Origin: Glandiceps talaboti
Lineage: Eukaryota; Hemichordata; Enteropneusta; Spengelidae
Reading direction: 5' to 3'
Assembly: GCF_964340395.1 (NCBI RefSeq)
Contig: NC_135553.1
Location: 27,957,949-28,021,948 of the forward strand
DNA: 64,000 nt
Part shown: positions 48,578-58,995 of the stretch, in pieces
Layout: every line of letters begins with the position of its first letter
Position numbering within the stretch: the first letter of the stretch is position 1
Translations under genes and position numbers: made by a program
Notes under the pieces: model-generated
The model's input: the letters and a program-made list of their open reading frames with translations, nothing else
Databases searched by the model: none
What the model was told of the DNA's origin: nothing

Positions 48578-48700
48578 TGTTGAATCAGTGCCAACCCAAT
48601 CAGTGTTTGAATGGTGGGCAGTGTCTTGCTGTGGCTAACTCCTGTACTGATTTCACTTGTCTCTGTCCTAACTGTTATGAAGGGGACATGTGTCAAACAC
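48578..48700 (+). CDS. EGF exon 23 (L class)
   Basis: Module LNQCQPNQC, CLNGGQC, LAVANSC, TDFTCLC, PNC, YEGDMC, QT. Gln replaces Pro before C2 (NQC). It ends in C and joins GA of exon 24 to give CGA. Exon 22 ends in T, so skipping this exon would give TGA. Confidence 0.9.
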
Positions 48701-49413
48701 GTAAGTCTGTATCTGTAGTAAATAACCAAATAATGGTGGTAGTGATGTTGGTGTGGGAGAGGTGGGGGTGAGGTCACACCTGTATGCTGGGGTGAATTGG
48801 TAAAACAGTTTCCTCTACTATTATTATGAACCTCTAGTATTGACAATTTATTCACTTATATCTTAATGCTTTCATGAAAGTTTTGTGAGAAATTTCTCAC
48901 TGACACCTGACCTCTGGAACATTGCTTTTGCTTGCAAATGCTAACTAGTTTCATCATGTGTTTACCAATGTCTACAGACTACTTCTATAGTAATTCTCTG
49001 TTGACTAGTATATTGCATATACTCCAAATAACAGCTAAAGCCACTGTGAAATTAAGCTAAAATGACTACTGGTCATAAAGACTGACAGGTAGCAAAAAAC
49101 TGCTGGTCCTTACGGAAAACTACAGGTCCATACTCAATGCGCAGTTCACATTCACGACCTGTATCTACAACCCCCCCCATAAAGATCAAATGATCACTAA
49201 AATAAAAGAGAGTACAACGAATTATCTAATATCCACTCTTTATTTCATCAAAATATTATTTGTTCGTACAGTGAAACATTTCCACTCACAGTCAAAAATA
49301 ACTTGGAAGCAGATTTGGGATTCACTTCTAAGTAATTTTTTTGACTCTGTGAGCACAAATTGTCCTTTGTCACTATGAACCCAGTTCATTCTTGCATAAA
49401 TCTGTTCTGTTAT
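48701..49413. other. Intron 23, proximal part
   Basis: Non-coding sequence, with a C-rich patch at 49172. No gene is recognised. Confidence 0.4.
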
Positions 49414-49680
49414 TCACTGAATGTATTCATTCCATGCAGATACATAGATTATAGATAATATGGGTGAATTAATCATTAAATCTACATTATCTGTAATCTC
49501 AAAGAGATCACAGTCTTCTCCTTCCTCACTGTTCGATTCACTAAATTCTGAATCACATGATCCAAAGTCAGATTCATCGTCTGTGTCAATCTTATGTAGC
49601 AGCAACAGAATCCTCAACACCTGAGGTAGAATCAACATCATTAAGTTGAGATTGTTTGTCAGCCTTGTAGGTTGGTCTGC
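49414..49680 (-). pseudogene. Acidic reading frame, possible transposase relic
   Basis: The minus strand at 49590-49500 codes an acidic run (DTDDESDFGSCDSEFSESNS then EEGEDCDLFE). One frame over, the preceding sequence reads NDVDSTSGVEDSVAAT before a stop, which suggests a frameshift. Acidic N-terminal regions of this sort occur in several DNA transposases, but no catalytic domain is visible and I do not assign a family. Confidence 0.25.
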
Positions 49681-49779
49681 GACTGCAATGTATGTTCAAT
49701 GGTGACTCTTTGACCTTCTGTTTGAGTGTCAGCTACAAAATTTGAATGACGAAAGTTCGCTGACAAATGGACCCATAGA

Positions 49780-49830
49780 ATTATAATAATGATAATAATA
49801 ATAATAAACTTTATTTAGACTCGATAGCCT
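49780..49830 (-). repeat. ATA-repeat tail with AATAAA signal
   Basis: aataatgataataataataa followed by actttattt; on the minus strand this reads as an aataaa signal followed by (TTA/ATT)n, typical of the 3' end of a non-LTR element or its derivative. No coding part is attached. Confidence 0.4.
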
Positions 49831-49889
49831 CATAGGTAAAAAGCCTTGTTTCCATGTCAAAGTACCAGAGAATAAAAGATATATTTGAT

Positions 49890-50085
49890 GATATCAGTAC
49901 CTTGTGAGCAGACAGCTGCCCGTATGCACAGTGCACGGTTTGCAATACATCTCCTCGTTGTAGTACAGTAACCCGTTAGTAAATTCTGTCTGCCAAGTAG
50001 CTGCAATAATTGTAGCCTTTGTTGTGATGTTGAGGAATTTTTCTTCATGCTTTTCTTCGTTCTGATGTTTAACTGGAAGCAAACG
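49890..50085 (-). pseudogene. Zinc-finger-like gene fragment (CGBP1/hAT-like), left copy
   Basis: Minus-strand frame starting LPVKHQNEEKHEEKFLN and continuing TEFTNGLLYYNEEMYCKPC then TVHTGSC. The C-x2-C after a Tyr-rich segment resembles the N-terminal zinc finger of CGG-binding-protein-like and hAT-related proteins; similarity is from memory of the pattern only. The frame runs into a possible donor (cacaag|gtactg) at 49895. An inverted homologous copy lies at 50373-50530. Confidence 0.35.
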
Positions 50086-50372
50086 CTACAATGCCTGTAA
50101 TGTTAACACAAATAGACGGAAGTGATCTGAATCTGAATCGCCAAGTTGGATGGATTTTTCTGCTAAATTACACCTTACCTGCCAAAAAATCGGACATTTC
50201 CCAACTCCGACATTAAATCGGACTTCAAGACCAAAGAAATGTTCAGAGGTATCCTGTCAAAATCGGCGAAAGTAGCAATGCATGCAGCATTTTGAAACTG
50301 GTAGTATGCTGACATCTCGCTCGCATTTCAGTGTGATTTCGTCTATTTGAGTTTGCCCAGCATGAATTATAA

Positions 50373-50530
50373 TGTTTGCTTCCAGTTAAACATCGGAAGG
50401 AAAAAAAGCACAAAAAAACCAGTTGAATAAAAAACCGACAAAATCACAAAAAAAGCTACAAGATTATTGCTGTTATCTGTCAAGCAGCCTGAAACGATCG
50501 CCTTCTGTTCTTGTATTGTATACTGATGCG
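50373..50530 (+). pseudogene. Inverted, decayed second copy of the zinc-finger-like fragment
   Basis: Plus-strand sequence cttccagttaaacatcggaa codes LPVKHRKEKKHKK, matching the start of the minus-strand copy. Nucleotide similarity continues (atcacaa, agctacaa, attattgc, gtatt), but stops break the frame. The two copies diverge head to head from a 290-bp spacer. Inferred: an inverted duplication. Confidence 0.4.
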
Positions 50531-50709
50531 GGTTAGTGCCCTGGGCGGATTTAACCCACCCACACCCTCAACTGGTGGATGGGTGGTTAACTGCATATTA
50601 CCTATTTTTGTTGAGGTTAATAAAACCATGTCTAATATTTACTGTAAATGTTGCAAACGCGCAAATGAAACAGACTGATAAAAAGTTCTGACGATACATA
50701 ACAGTTCTG

Positions 50710-50795
50710 GCCCACCTGCCAGGAACTTGGAGTGTTTAGATTTCTGGAAACCTGCCAGGAACTAGGAGTGTTTAGATGTCTGGAAACAACATAAT
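50710..50795. repeat. Short tandem duplication
   Basis: cctgccaggaact(t/a)ggagtg + tttagat(t/g)tctggaaa occurs twice in tandem, about 43 bp apart. Confidence 0.7.
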
Positions 50796-50917
50796 AATTA
50801 AGAGCACAACAATGCAACAAATTAAAGGTTCTGAATGGTTGACATGTCACCGCCAAGTAAATTGTAACAATTTCAGAACATAATGTAAATGTAGCCACAC
50901 CAGGGCTGGAAGTTAAC

Positions 50918-51020
50918 TTCACTGAGTACTTGCCTAAAGAACTTCACTGAGTACTTGCCCTTTTGGGCAAGTGAACTACGATGTCCACTTGCCCAAATGG
51001 CAAACCTACTTGCCCACAAT
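50918..51020. repeat. ACTTGCCC-rich duplicated motif
   Basis: cttcactgagtacttgcc occurs twice in tandem, followed by three further acttgccc/gggcaagt boxes in both orientations. It overlaps the end of the transposase-like fragment. Confidence 0.5.
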
Positions 51021-51290
51021 ATTTAATGATTATTATTCTCTGACAGTTCATTACATTTAATTGTCCATCAGTGTTGGTCATCTTGAATTTCAATTCCTTG
51101 TACTCACGATTTACAGTGTCAAAGTCATTATTCATTAAGGGAATTGAAAAGTGTTGAATAAGCTGTTGTAGTTCATCACTACCATGAACAATCAATTGAT
51201 CTCTTCCATCTCTTGGCCACAGTGAAATATCAAACACTGTTGATGCTGAATGCAGAAATGGATTAAATCTCTGCTTTGTAAGTCACACAT
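50944..51290 (-). pseudogene. hAT/ZNF862-like transposase-derived fragment
   Basis: The minus strand reads QRFNPFLHSASTVFDISLWP, then RDGRDQLIVHGSDELQQLIQ and FDTVNREYKELK. The FDxxxWP motif followed by a G-x-x-E/D-L-x-x-L-x-x-HF helix and a REYKELK/REWKxFK block resembles the C-terminal part of ZNF862/KIAA1586-like proteins derived from hAT transposases (family knowledge, not searched). The preceding sequence is closed by a stop and the downstream part ends in low-similarity sequence. Partial and probably non-functional, opposite to the host gene. Confidence 0.4.
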
Positions 51291-52854
51291 CAGTACACTG
51301 CACTGGTCTCAAGTTACCTATTCAGTAAGAACATATGTTCTGAAACCTAGATCAGCTGTTCCTACACCCCCTCCGTGTTATGTCACATGTAATCCAAGCA
51401 TGTACTTGCCAGGTTTTCCCAGAGGGGTGTAATTGTCATTCAGTGTAAACTTGACACCCACAAGATTACAGTAATGAGACCTCATGTATCATAAAATGGC
51501 TGCTGGACGATCTGATGATCGAGTGGATCGAATCTTGGGATTTGTTTTCATTTTTGCATGCCTATGAAATTTAAAAGTCTAATGGCACTAAAGAAGAATT
51601 GAAACTGTTAGCTTTATTTTGACTGTATTATTCTGTAACCTTGGATTTGAAAGCTTGGTAGTTTGTCCCAACAGCAGACGACTACAAATTTTGCCATAGA
51701 GAATACATTGTAAGCCCATTTAGGATATCATTGTTTTGCAATAGAATATGAAACATTTTAGTTTGAAATTGTGTGATTTTGCAACATTTTAAATCTTCTG
51801 AGGTAGAGCACTGCAGGCAAACATCAATGAAAGGTTGTGTGAATTCATTTTTAGTGGCACGAAAGCACAAGAAATGAGCGTGAACATCGTGTCATGTGAG
51901 ATATAATGACATGAAACATAATACATGAACAAATAAAAATCTTGTATGATTCACCATGATAGCATTTCAACCTTTTATTAACTCACACATTCACCATTAT
52001 CTCATCCAATTTTATTTAATGGGTAAGGTACCTAAACACATTCACCATTATCTCATCCAATTTTAGTTAATGGGTAAGGTACCTAGATTGCAAACAATTT
52101 ATCCATTATTGTGGGTTTGTCAGTCTTCCTTGATGAACAAATGAACAAATACATGGTCAGGAGGGAGGGTGGGGTGGGCTGTTTACTGCAACTATTCTAA
52201 AAATAGACATTGTCTAAACAAACACACTGGGCGCTTGCCCGTGTGAGGGCGCTAACCCGAGCAATTACGGTATGTGTGCTGTTGGCGTCTTTCTTGCTCT
52301 GTCTATTTCGTCTTCTACAGTGTAAAGGCTCATGGCCGCACGCCCTCTAAATATCACCATATACTTACAAATACAACATGGAACTGTGTCAAACACGTTA
52401 AATGTTTTGTATACTTTGAACAGTAAACTTTACAGTGATTATGGTGGCGACACATGTGCTGTGTAAAATGAGTCTGAATGTCTAAGACATTCTGATAAGT
52501 CAAGACACGAATAATTAGAGAAATTCAACCAATCATGTGATTTCTAACAAAGTAAATGCTGTATGCTACACCATATGTAGACTTGATATTAACATTGACA
52601 ACAACAATAGCAAGCTAGCTCTGATGCTTGACAGGTTAATTTCATGTAGGTAAAATTGGATATATCTTTGATGTATTTACTACAAATATTTACTACAAAT
52701 TCCAATTGGTCATAAGGACCGACAAATTGTTGTTATTTTGAAAAACTGTCTGTCCGAACGGGAATCTGAATCCGACTCACTAGTGTTAATTTTGCACGCT
52801 GGCTACAGCCCTGTGTTTCTGTATATCATATCCTCTCCTTCTGTGTTTTCACAG
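51291..52854. other. Intron 23, distal part
   Basis: Mostly unique, non-coding. Two tandem copies of a 52-bp unit (cacattcaccattatctcat...) lie at about 51985-52085. A CpG-containing stretch at 52220-52345 has no recognised function. It ends in the acceptor ttcacag. Confidence 0.4.
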
Positions 52855-52977
52855 GAATCAACCCATGTGATGAAGATCCTTGTCAGAATGGTGGTTTCTG
52901 TTCAGCTACACCAGGCTCATGTACAGAGTACACATGTTATTGTGCACAGTGTTGGACTGGTGATAACTGTCAAACAG
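52855..52977 (+). CDS. EGF exon 24 (L class)
   Basis: Module INPCDEDPC, CQNGGFC, SATPGSC, TEYTCYC, AQC, WTGDNC, QT. It is the only module with Trp after C7 (CWTG). The acidic C1-C2 loop CDEDPC is unique. Donor GTATAT, the weakest of the set. It ends in G and joins CC of exon 25 as GCC (Ala). Confidence 0.88.
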
Positions 52978-53075
52978 GTATATGTGACATTGACATATAT
53001 GTGAATTAGTATTCAGTGTATTTAGACCTGCCTTATTTAGATGTGCCTGCCTTATTTAGACCTGACTTATTAGTG

Positions 53076-53105
53076 CCAGAGCGCCACTAGGGGGTGCTCT
53101 GGAAG
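53076..53105. promoter_or_regulatory. CTCF-like motif within a short hairpin
   Basis: 53084-53097 reads CCACTAGGGGGTGC, matching 13 of 14 positions of the conserved bilaterian CTCF core (CCASYAGRKGGCRS). It lies inside ccagagcgcc...ggtgctctgg, an inverted repeat, so it may be the end of a mobile element rather than a selected site. Binding is not shown. Confidence 0.35.
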
Positions 53106-53865
53106 TGTATAGTTTTCTCTCAAATTCTTGGTTTGTTGGCTACATTCTATAGAGTGCCCCCACGTGGGTAAAGCATCATTACCCAGAATGCACTGCAGCC
53201 ATGACGACATGCTTGTATGCCCTTTAGATGATTGGTTCTTGAGACATCCTTATAAGGAGATCACCCAGCAGTTTAAAGTTCAAAATGGGGTTTTGAAATA
53301 AATAAGGGTTTGGCTCACAGCACGCGGTCAGGGGCTATTTTTCATTTTGTTGATTATTGTCAGCAAAGTTTTCTTCCTACACAACATGCATATTGATTGA
53401 TGTAAAAGAGACTATGAAGTATAAAAATGTCTTTGAGGAAGGAACAATGTAGATGACCATTAATTACAATTATGACAAATACTCAATAATGTACAAAGAC
53501 AACTGTGAACACTGAACTGATCACAGATACTGATGCTATATATTTATGCACTGTGTGATGTCAAACACGATTCTGCAGACTTCAACTAGGATTTTTATAG
53601 GTCGTCAAAAAATTATAACAGATTCAAATACCTTTTGCTTAAGTGTTGACATCGTGTTCGATCAGGAGTTTTGTATTCAATTTTACTCAGAAAACATTTC
53701 TAGTTAGTAGTTTGACATCTATCTCACATGACGATGAATAGACGTGTTTTTCAAAATGGCGGGTAACGACGTCACAAACTATTGATCCTTTGATATACCA
53801 ATTGTGTCCCAACCCTTAGATAAATACATCTTATTTTATCTCCACACAACCATGACCTCTACAAG
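53106..53865. other. Intron 24, proximal part
   Basis: Non-coding. It includes a stretch with gtgcccccacgtgggtaaag, acccagaatgcactgcag and gtcacaaactattg that looks repeat-derived, but no copy is found elsewhere in the window. Confidence 0.35.
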
Positions 53866-54521
53866 GGGCAAAATCAAAATAAAAAACATCGTAATTACGC
53901 ATCCTAACAAGTAGAGATGAGTAGCTACCAGTAGTTATGATGTACTAAGGTGAATATAAGTCTCGACGCATATTCATGAACCTTTAGCTTGTAGACAATA
54001 AAAAGTAAACACCTATTGTCCGTTATTCATCACAAAACAAAAAGATTTTCTGTCCTGTGCAAATCAGTTTCACGCTTACTTTTTCAATGTTATTCATTCG
54101 ATGCCTTCTATGGCATTCGTAAAGTCGGCGAGTCAACTAAGTGTTTACCTAAGTGTTTATGTCTTGCCTAAAAATACCTTTAAGAAGATTTTTTATTCGA
54201 AACGTCGGATTTAAATTTATTTATTCGGACTGCCTCACAAGTTCCTTATGCATTTCTCGGCTAGTCAACAAACATGTCGACCATTTTCGTCTGGCTGGTG
54301 AACAGTGCATTGATCATGTTAGATTTGAGTCGCAGGATTCGTCAGTCGAATTTGAACATTGTCCACAAAAACAAATTAAAAACTAAAGCTTATCTAGCAT
54401 TAATATATAGTTTGATTTGACAGATTGACTGTTTCACGTAGTACATCAGAGCTACCAGGAGCTACTCGTCGCTACTCGTGAGGACGCGTAATTATGGTGT
54501 GTTTGATTTTGATATTGTCCC
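53866..54521. mobile_element. TIR element, arms of about 80 bp
   Basis: The left arm 53866-53948 and right arm 54437-54521 are imperfect reverse complements, sharing CAAAATCAAAAT (left) with the complement of gtttgattttgatattg, TAATTACGC, GAGTAGCTAC and GATGTACTA. The interior holds a 77-codon frame (54153-54386) with no recognised features. Non-autonomous DNA element by structure. Confidence 0.65.
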
Positions 54522-54549
54522 TATGTGAATTTCAACAACCCTAAACTTA

Positions 54550-55200
54550 CAGTCTGTCTGTCCGTCCGTCTGTCCGTCCTTCTGTCTGTCCTTCTGTGTC
54601 AACCTGTATCTTCAATATGCATGTGCCAATTTCAACCAAACCTGGTACAAATGTCAGATATTATAGAGGGCATATGCATAGCACTTGGTTTTACAACAAC
54701 AGCGAAATGGCAGCCATGTATACTATGTTGTAAATAATCACACTTTGCCCAATAACTCTTGAAGTTTAACAGATAGAGACCTCATTCAAGTGTCTTCACC
54801 CATGTTATCAATCATGAGCTTTTTGATGGCACATTGAATTTTGACCTCCATCTTCATGGTCGGATAGCCATATTATTGTTAAAATGTGTAAAACTATATA
54901 TATCTCTGATATGCATGGACTGATTTCAACCAAACCTTGTACAAATGTCAGATGCTATAGTCTGCATATACACATCACTTCGTTTAACAACCCCAATGAT
55001 AACAGCAAAATGGTGACCATATTTGTCATAAATATTCACATTTTGGCCAATAACTCTTGACGCTTAATAGATAGAGACCCTATTCATTTGCTATTGTCGT
55101 GGTTATCAATGATGAACTTTCTAATGACACACTGACTTTTGACCTTGACCTTCATCTTCAGGGTCAAATAGTCTTTCTATTTTGAAATCATTAAGATAAT
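54550..55200. repeat. Non-coding repeat with two tandem 300-bp halves
   Basis: A ctgtctgtccgtccgtctgt head is followed by two diverged halves (54613-54895 and 54910-55190). Each has atttcaaccaaacct.gtaca, aaatgtcagat, ccaataactcttga, agatagagacc and ttgacct.catcttca. The aaac(c/t)tggtaca box also occurs in the element at 11115-11751, so the families may be related. Confidence 0.6.
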
Positions 55201-56016
55201 ATAAATATTAATGCTAATGTGCCTGAAATTGTCAAGGATCTACACATAACAGATAAGAAATGAACAACCCCTTCATGTGTTGTCAGTGTATCTTTTTTGA
55301 TTGCCTTAAAGGCCATGCCATAGTTGTTGTCCTTTTTGAACTGACAGCCTGCGACATAATATACAAACTAAAGAACATGTTGTAGTCACTACAAGAAATA
55401 CTTTTTAGGGACTATGTCTTCCATTAAATTCTTGTTTGGACCTGCCATATAACAGACTTTTTGCAAAGGTTGAGAACCCCAGTAACAGATGGAGGATCTA
55501 TTAAAATTTGCATATGGTTTCCAAATCCTTTACTGTGCTTGTGGAGGGGAACTTTGGTATAACAGCTAGAGCAAGGAAATATTTTACAACTTGCATCTAT
55601 AGCCATACCTTAACTTTTATACTGTAATATTAGTTGATAACAGAAGGGGATAGATTGTCAAACTAAGAACCTGGTAAAGTATCTGGGGAGCTAGATGTTA
55701 CCAGCTTTAACCACACACTATTTAATCCTTATTTAGGACAAACATCTTTCTGCTTTCATATTGATGTTTGACAATCGTTTCACAAACACAAAAAGGGAAA
55801 TCTGGTCAAATGTAAATAAATACTGTTTTTCATGCCAGTGTAAATTGTACATGTACAGTTACCAGTTTATGTGGCAAGCACTGTAATTTGACTCTGGAAC
55901 TCACTCACTTTTATCAACTTGCTGCCATTAATAAAATACAACAGTGAATCAACTATCAGCAAGTTAACACAGTCACAGTTTGAAGTAAAACCTATTTTTG
56001 CCACATATTGATACTA
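55201..56016. other. Intron 24, middle part
   Basis: Unique AT-rich sequence. No gene is recognised, and no reverse transcriptase is seen next to the gag-like relic. Confidence 0.4.
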
Positions 56017-57464
56017 TCAATAGACATTGACTGTTGACTGTTGTGTCCATGGCAGTGGTTGTATATCGTACATATTACAGAAGTCTATGTACCAAGTCTG
56101 GTCAGTGTGGTATGCCATTCTTGTTGTCATTGTGATGCTCAGTTTCATGAAGAAGTTTTTCAATTTCATGGATGTTGAGAGGCGTGCTGGATGTGACATA
56201 TTGAGCACTGCACTAAGTGGCAGTGCCTTATTTGTGAAAGGGCTGAGGCACCCTGGGTGATGTGGTGATCCGCATGTAGAGCAATGGTGGATTCTGTTGT
56301 ACTGACACGGCATTGGGCACTTGCCTCGGTTGAAGTTCCAGCAAATAGTGGTGTACATGATTGGTTAGGCTTAGGGTCAGGGTTCACCCAGGTATATGAG
56401 TTGGTAGCATGACATGGGCAGCACGTGTACCATGAAGGCAGTAGCAGGTGAGGCGAGTGTGAAGTGTTTCCTGTCTAGGTTGACGTTGGTAAGGACCATT
56501 CGCATAGACCAACATAGCAGGTGGCCTCTTGGCGAAACTTGCAGTCATGGCCAAGCCAAGCCTCTTGCCTGCAAGCACCTGCTTGGGGACAATGTAGCAT
56601 AGGTAGTTGAAGAGGGGTATTACCTCGTTAGGGAAGTAAAATGACCAGTAAACGGCAAATATAGTGATCAGAAGCATTCCAGCCATGTGTGGAAGTCGTT
56701 AATAATCTTTTTCTTCGCCCAGGACATGAATGTTACAATACCCTGGTATTCCAGATCAAAAGAGATGTGAGTTTTTGCTATATTGTTATCTGAATCTGGG
56801 TGGAGGTTGGAAAATTCAATAAACCTACCCGTATTCACAAGAGAATTGAGCATAGATTGGTCCAGGAACGGCAGGTGGAGGTGAGCTGGCGGAATAATGG
56901 CAGAGATCGGCGTAGTCGTGGCGAGTATTGTGTCAGTGGATGGTTGAATTAGTGGCAGCCGAGTGATTTGCCACTTTGATATGGGCACTGCTATGTTGAC
57001 ATGGAAGTAGATTGTGCACCTCATCAGGTGGCATTCCTTTCAAGGTCGCCAGTGCACTTTCGGGTTGATCTTTGTTGTTGTCCAGTCCATGTGGTAGAGA
57101 GTTCTGGAAATTGGTTGGTTGTATAAACAGGATTTGCCAGGGTGTGGTCTGGACCGGCCTCCAAGGCTGGAGACAATGAAAGCAGATCCTGTGTATGGGG
57201 TGAATTGCCTTAACCGATGGATGACAGTGTAATTCCTTGGATGGTGCTTATGGCTGTGTCAATCCTCGCTTGTGTGATGGCTTCTAGTTGATCCCAGATA
57301 ATAATGATGTTTTCACTTGTGGCATTGCTCATTGATGTGGAGGGATCATTGGCTGATGTCTGATGATCGGTTGAGCCACTGGTAGAGCAAGAATTGTAGC
57401 GTGCAGGGGTCTTACGAGCTGAGCTCTCTTTGGTCAGCGGGCATTGTGTTTGATAGTGTATCAT
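56017..57464 (-). pseudogene. Broken gag-like ORF of a probable DIRS/tyrosine-recombinase retroelement
   Basis: Minus-strand pieces in order: 57464-57210 (Ser/Thr-rich start), 57024-56668 containing NLHPDSDNNIAKTHISFDLE and AKKKIINDFHTWLECF, 56686-56384 in another frame (LAGKRLGLAMTASFAKRPPA), and 56358-56017 with a Cys/His knuckle (CWNFNRGKCPMPCQYNRIHH then CSTCG). The basic Cys-rich knuckle after a helical region is typical of capsid-like proteins of DIRS-type elements (family knowledge). At least two frame changes and stops separate the pieces, so it is dead. The partner reverse transcriptase and recombinase are absent. Confidence 0.5.
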
Positions 57465-57752
57465 ATAGGGCAGGCTGGATAAGCTGAGTGGTAGGCCAAG
57501 TAGTCTGGCAAAATAAAATGTTTGACTAAAGTGATAGTGCTTATGTTCACTCTCTGTACGTTAGCTGAGTGGAGATGTTAGTATATATATTAGTGTAACA
57601 GGATATCAGTGTTTACTTTGAGATTGCAACCCTGTGCAGTTGAAGGGAGTCATCCCTGTGGCAGTAACCATGATTATATGACTATGCCATAATCCCAAAA
57701 TTAATACATTACTATACAATAATTCTATTTTGTTTGTTGTTTATTTATCCAG
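57465..57752. other. Intron 24 distal end
   Basis: Unique sequence ending in ttatttatccag. Nothing is recognised. Confidence 0.5.
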
Positions 57753-57875
57753 CCATCGACCAGTGCTCCCCCAACCCATGTCAAAATAGTGGACAATGTA
57801 TTCCCAGTGCACAAGGCTGCTTCCAGTATAGCTGTGAGTGCACTGAATGTTTCCAAGGTCTGACTTGCACCACAC
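57753..57875 (+). CDS. EGF exon 25 (L class)
   Basis: Module IDQCSPNPC, CQNSGQC, IPSAQGC, FQYSCEC, TEC, FQGLTC, TT. It is diverged: NSG for NGG, QGC for GSC, Phe after C4 and Gln after C7-Phe, though all eight cysteines remain. It ends in C and joins CT of exon 26 as CCT (Pro). Confidence 0.9.
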
Positions 57876-58130
57876 GTAAGTAAACAGTTCTATAGTTTAT
57901 GAGCTCTTTACATCCTGACAATTTGTTAAGACAGGGTATAGGGGTACAATAGGGTGGTTGTCATCTAGTACACTATTAACAATTAATAGTGCTGCCACTG
58001 TATAACACTCGAATAACTTTTTGTTGTCTGTACATTTGCATGTTATTTTTTGTTTTCTGATTATGACAACTACATTAAATTGCCTTTTACCTACTGCAAG
58101 GAAGGGTTACGTTATGCTTGTGCATGCATG

Positions 58131-58211
<81 letters not shown>

Positions 58212-58265
58212 TTCTTTCTTACATGTCTGTCTGTCTATCTATCTGTCTGTCTGTCTATCTTTGTC
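58131..58265. repeat. (TG)n-(TCTG)n microsatellite
   Basis: About 38 bp of TG followed by about 40 bp of TCTG and degenerate tttctttctt and ctatctatct units in intron 25. Confidence 0.95.
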
Positions 58266-58386
58266 AGTCTGTTTGTTTGTTCGTCCGTGAAAATGATATC
58301 TAAAAAAAATATACCAGCAGTTCAAATGAATCTTGCTGTACATCTTCCACATTATTGTGTATTAAAACATTTTTCCCCTCCCGTAG

Positions 58387-58509
58387 CTGTGAATCAGTGC
58401 CTACCTTCCCCATGCCGGAATGGGGGAGTCTGCATTCAAGTTCCTGGTTCCTGTACAGAGTATACATGTCAATGTACTGGCTGTTACACAGGGTCAACTT
58501 GTGAAACAT
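58387..58509 (+). CDS. EGF exon 26 (L class)
   Basis: Module VNQCLPSPC, CRNGGVC, IQVPGSC, TEYTCQC, TGC, YTGSTC, ET. Acceptor cccgtag. It ends in T and exon 27 starts with AT (Tyr). If exon 27 were skipped, T would meet GA of exon 28 and create TGA. Confidence 0.92.
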
Positions 58510-58564
58510 GTAAGTAGATGAACTGTAAATCTGTATTATAATAGTAATAACCTACTGTCTGATA

Positions 58565-58567
<3 letters not shown>

Positions 58568-58604
<37 letters not shown>

Positions 58605-58682
58605 TGCGTGCGTGCATGCTTGCGTGTGTGTGTGCATGCGTGCGTGCGTGTGTGTTCATGTGTGTGTGTGTGTTCATGTGTG
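58568..58682. repeat. (TG)n microsatellite with CGTG interruptions
   Basis: Alternating TG with cgcgtgcgtgcgtgcatgct and ttcatg interruptions, in the 278-bp intron 26. Confidence 0.93.
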
Positions 58683-58787
58683 CCCCTAGGCCGTATTCTT
58701 AAATCAACAGGGTCCAATAATGTGAATATTTCTGGATGTCATTTGTGTTATCTTTATTTCAAACTTCACATTCATATTGCATTCCAG

Positions 58788-58904
58788 ATCTGGATCCGTG
58801 TCAGCCCAGTCCTTGTCAGAATGATGGCTTCTGTTCACAGCGAGGCTGCACTGATTATTCATGCCAATGTCAGTCTTGCTACACAGGAACTAATTGTGAA
58901 ACAC
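58788..58904 (+). CDS. EGF exon 27 (S class)
   Basis: Short module LDPCQPSPC, CQNDGFC, SQRGC, TDYSCQC, QSC, YTGTNC, ET. NDG replaces NGG. Acceptor attccag, donor GTAAGT. It ends in C and joins GA of exon 28 as CGA. It is the S member of the last visible pair. Confidence 0.92.
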
Positions 58905-58995
58905 GTAAGTAATTCTGTCACATGCTTTCATATCATTTTCCCCCCAACATATACAATACATGTAGTATGAGCTCTTGATACTGAGGTCAACATCA

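Noticed and set aside
52258-52322. Tiny intron (ggtatgtg ... ttctacag) in a CpG-rich patch
   Set aside because: No open coding frame on either side; splice-like motifs of this quality are expected by chance.
49020-52750. A large element bounded by similar tggtcataa.gac.gac segments at 49070 and 52707
   Set aside because: The two segments are short, in direct orientation and only weakly similar; no inverted ends or target duplication are seen.
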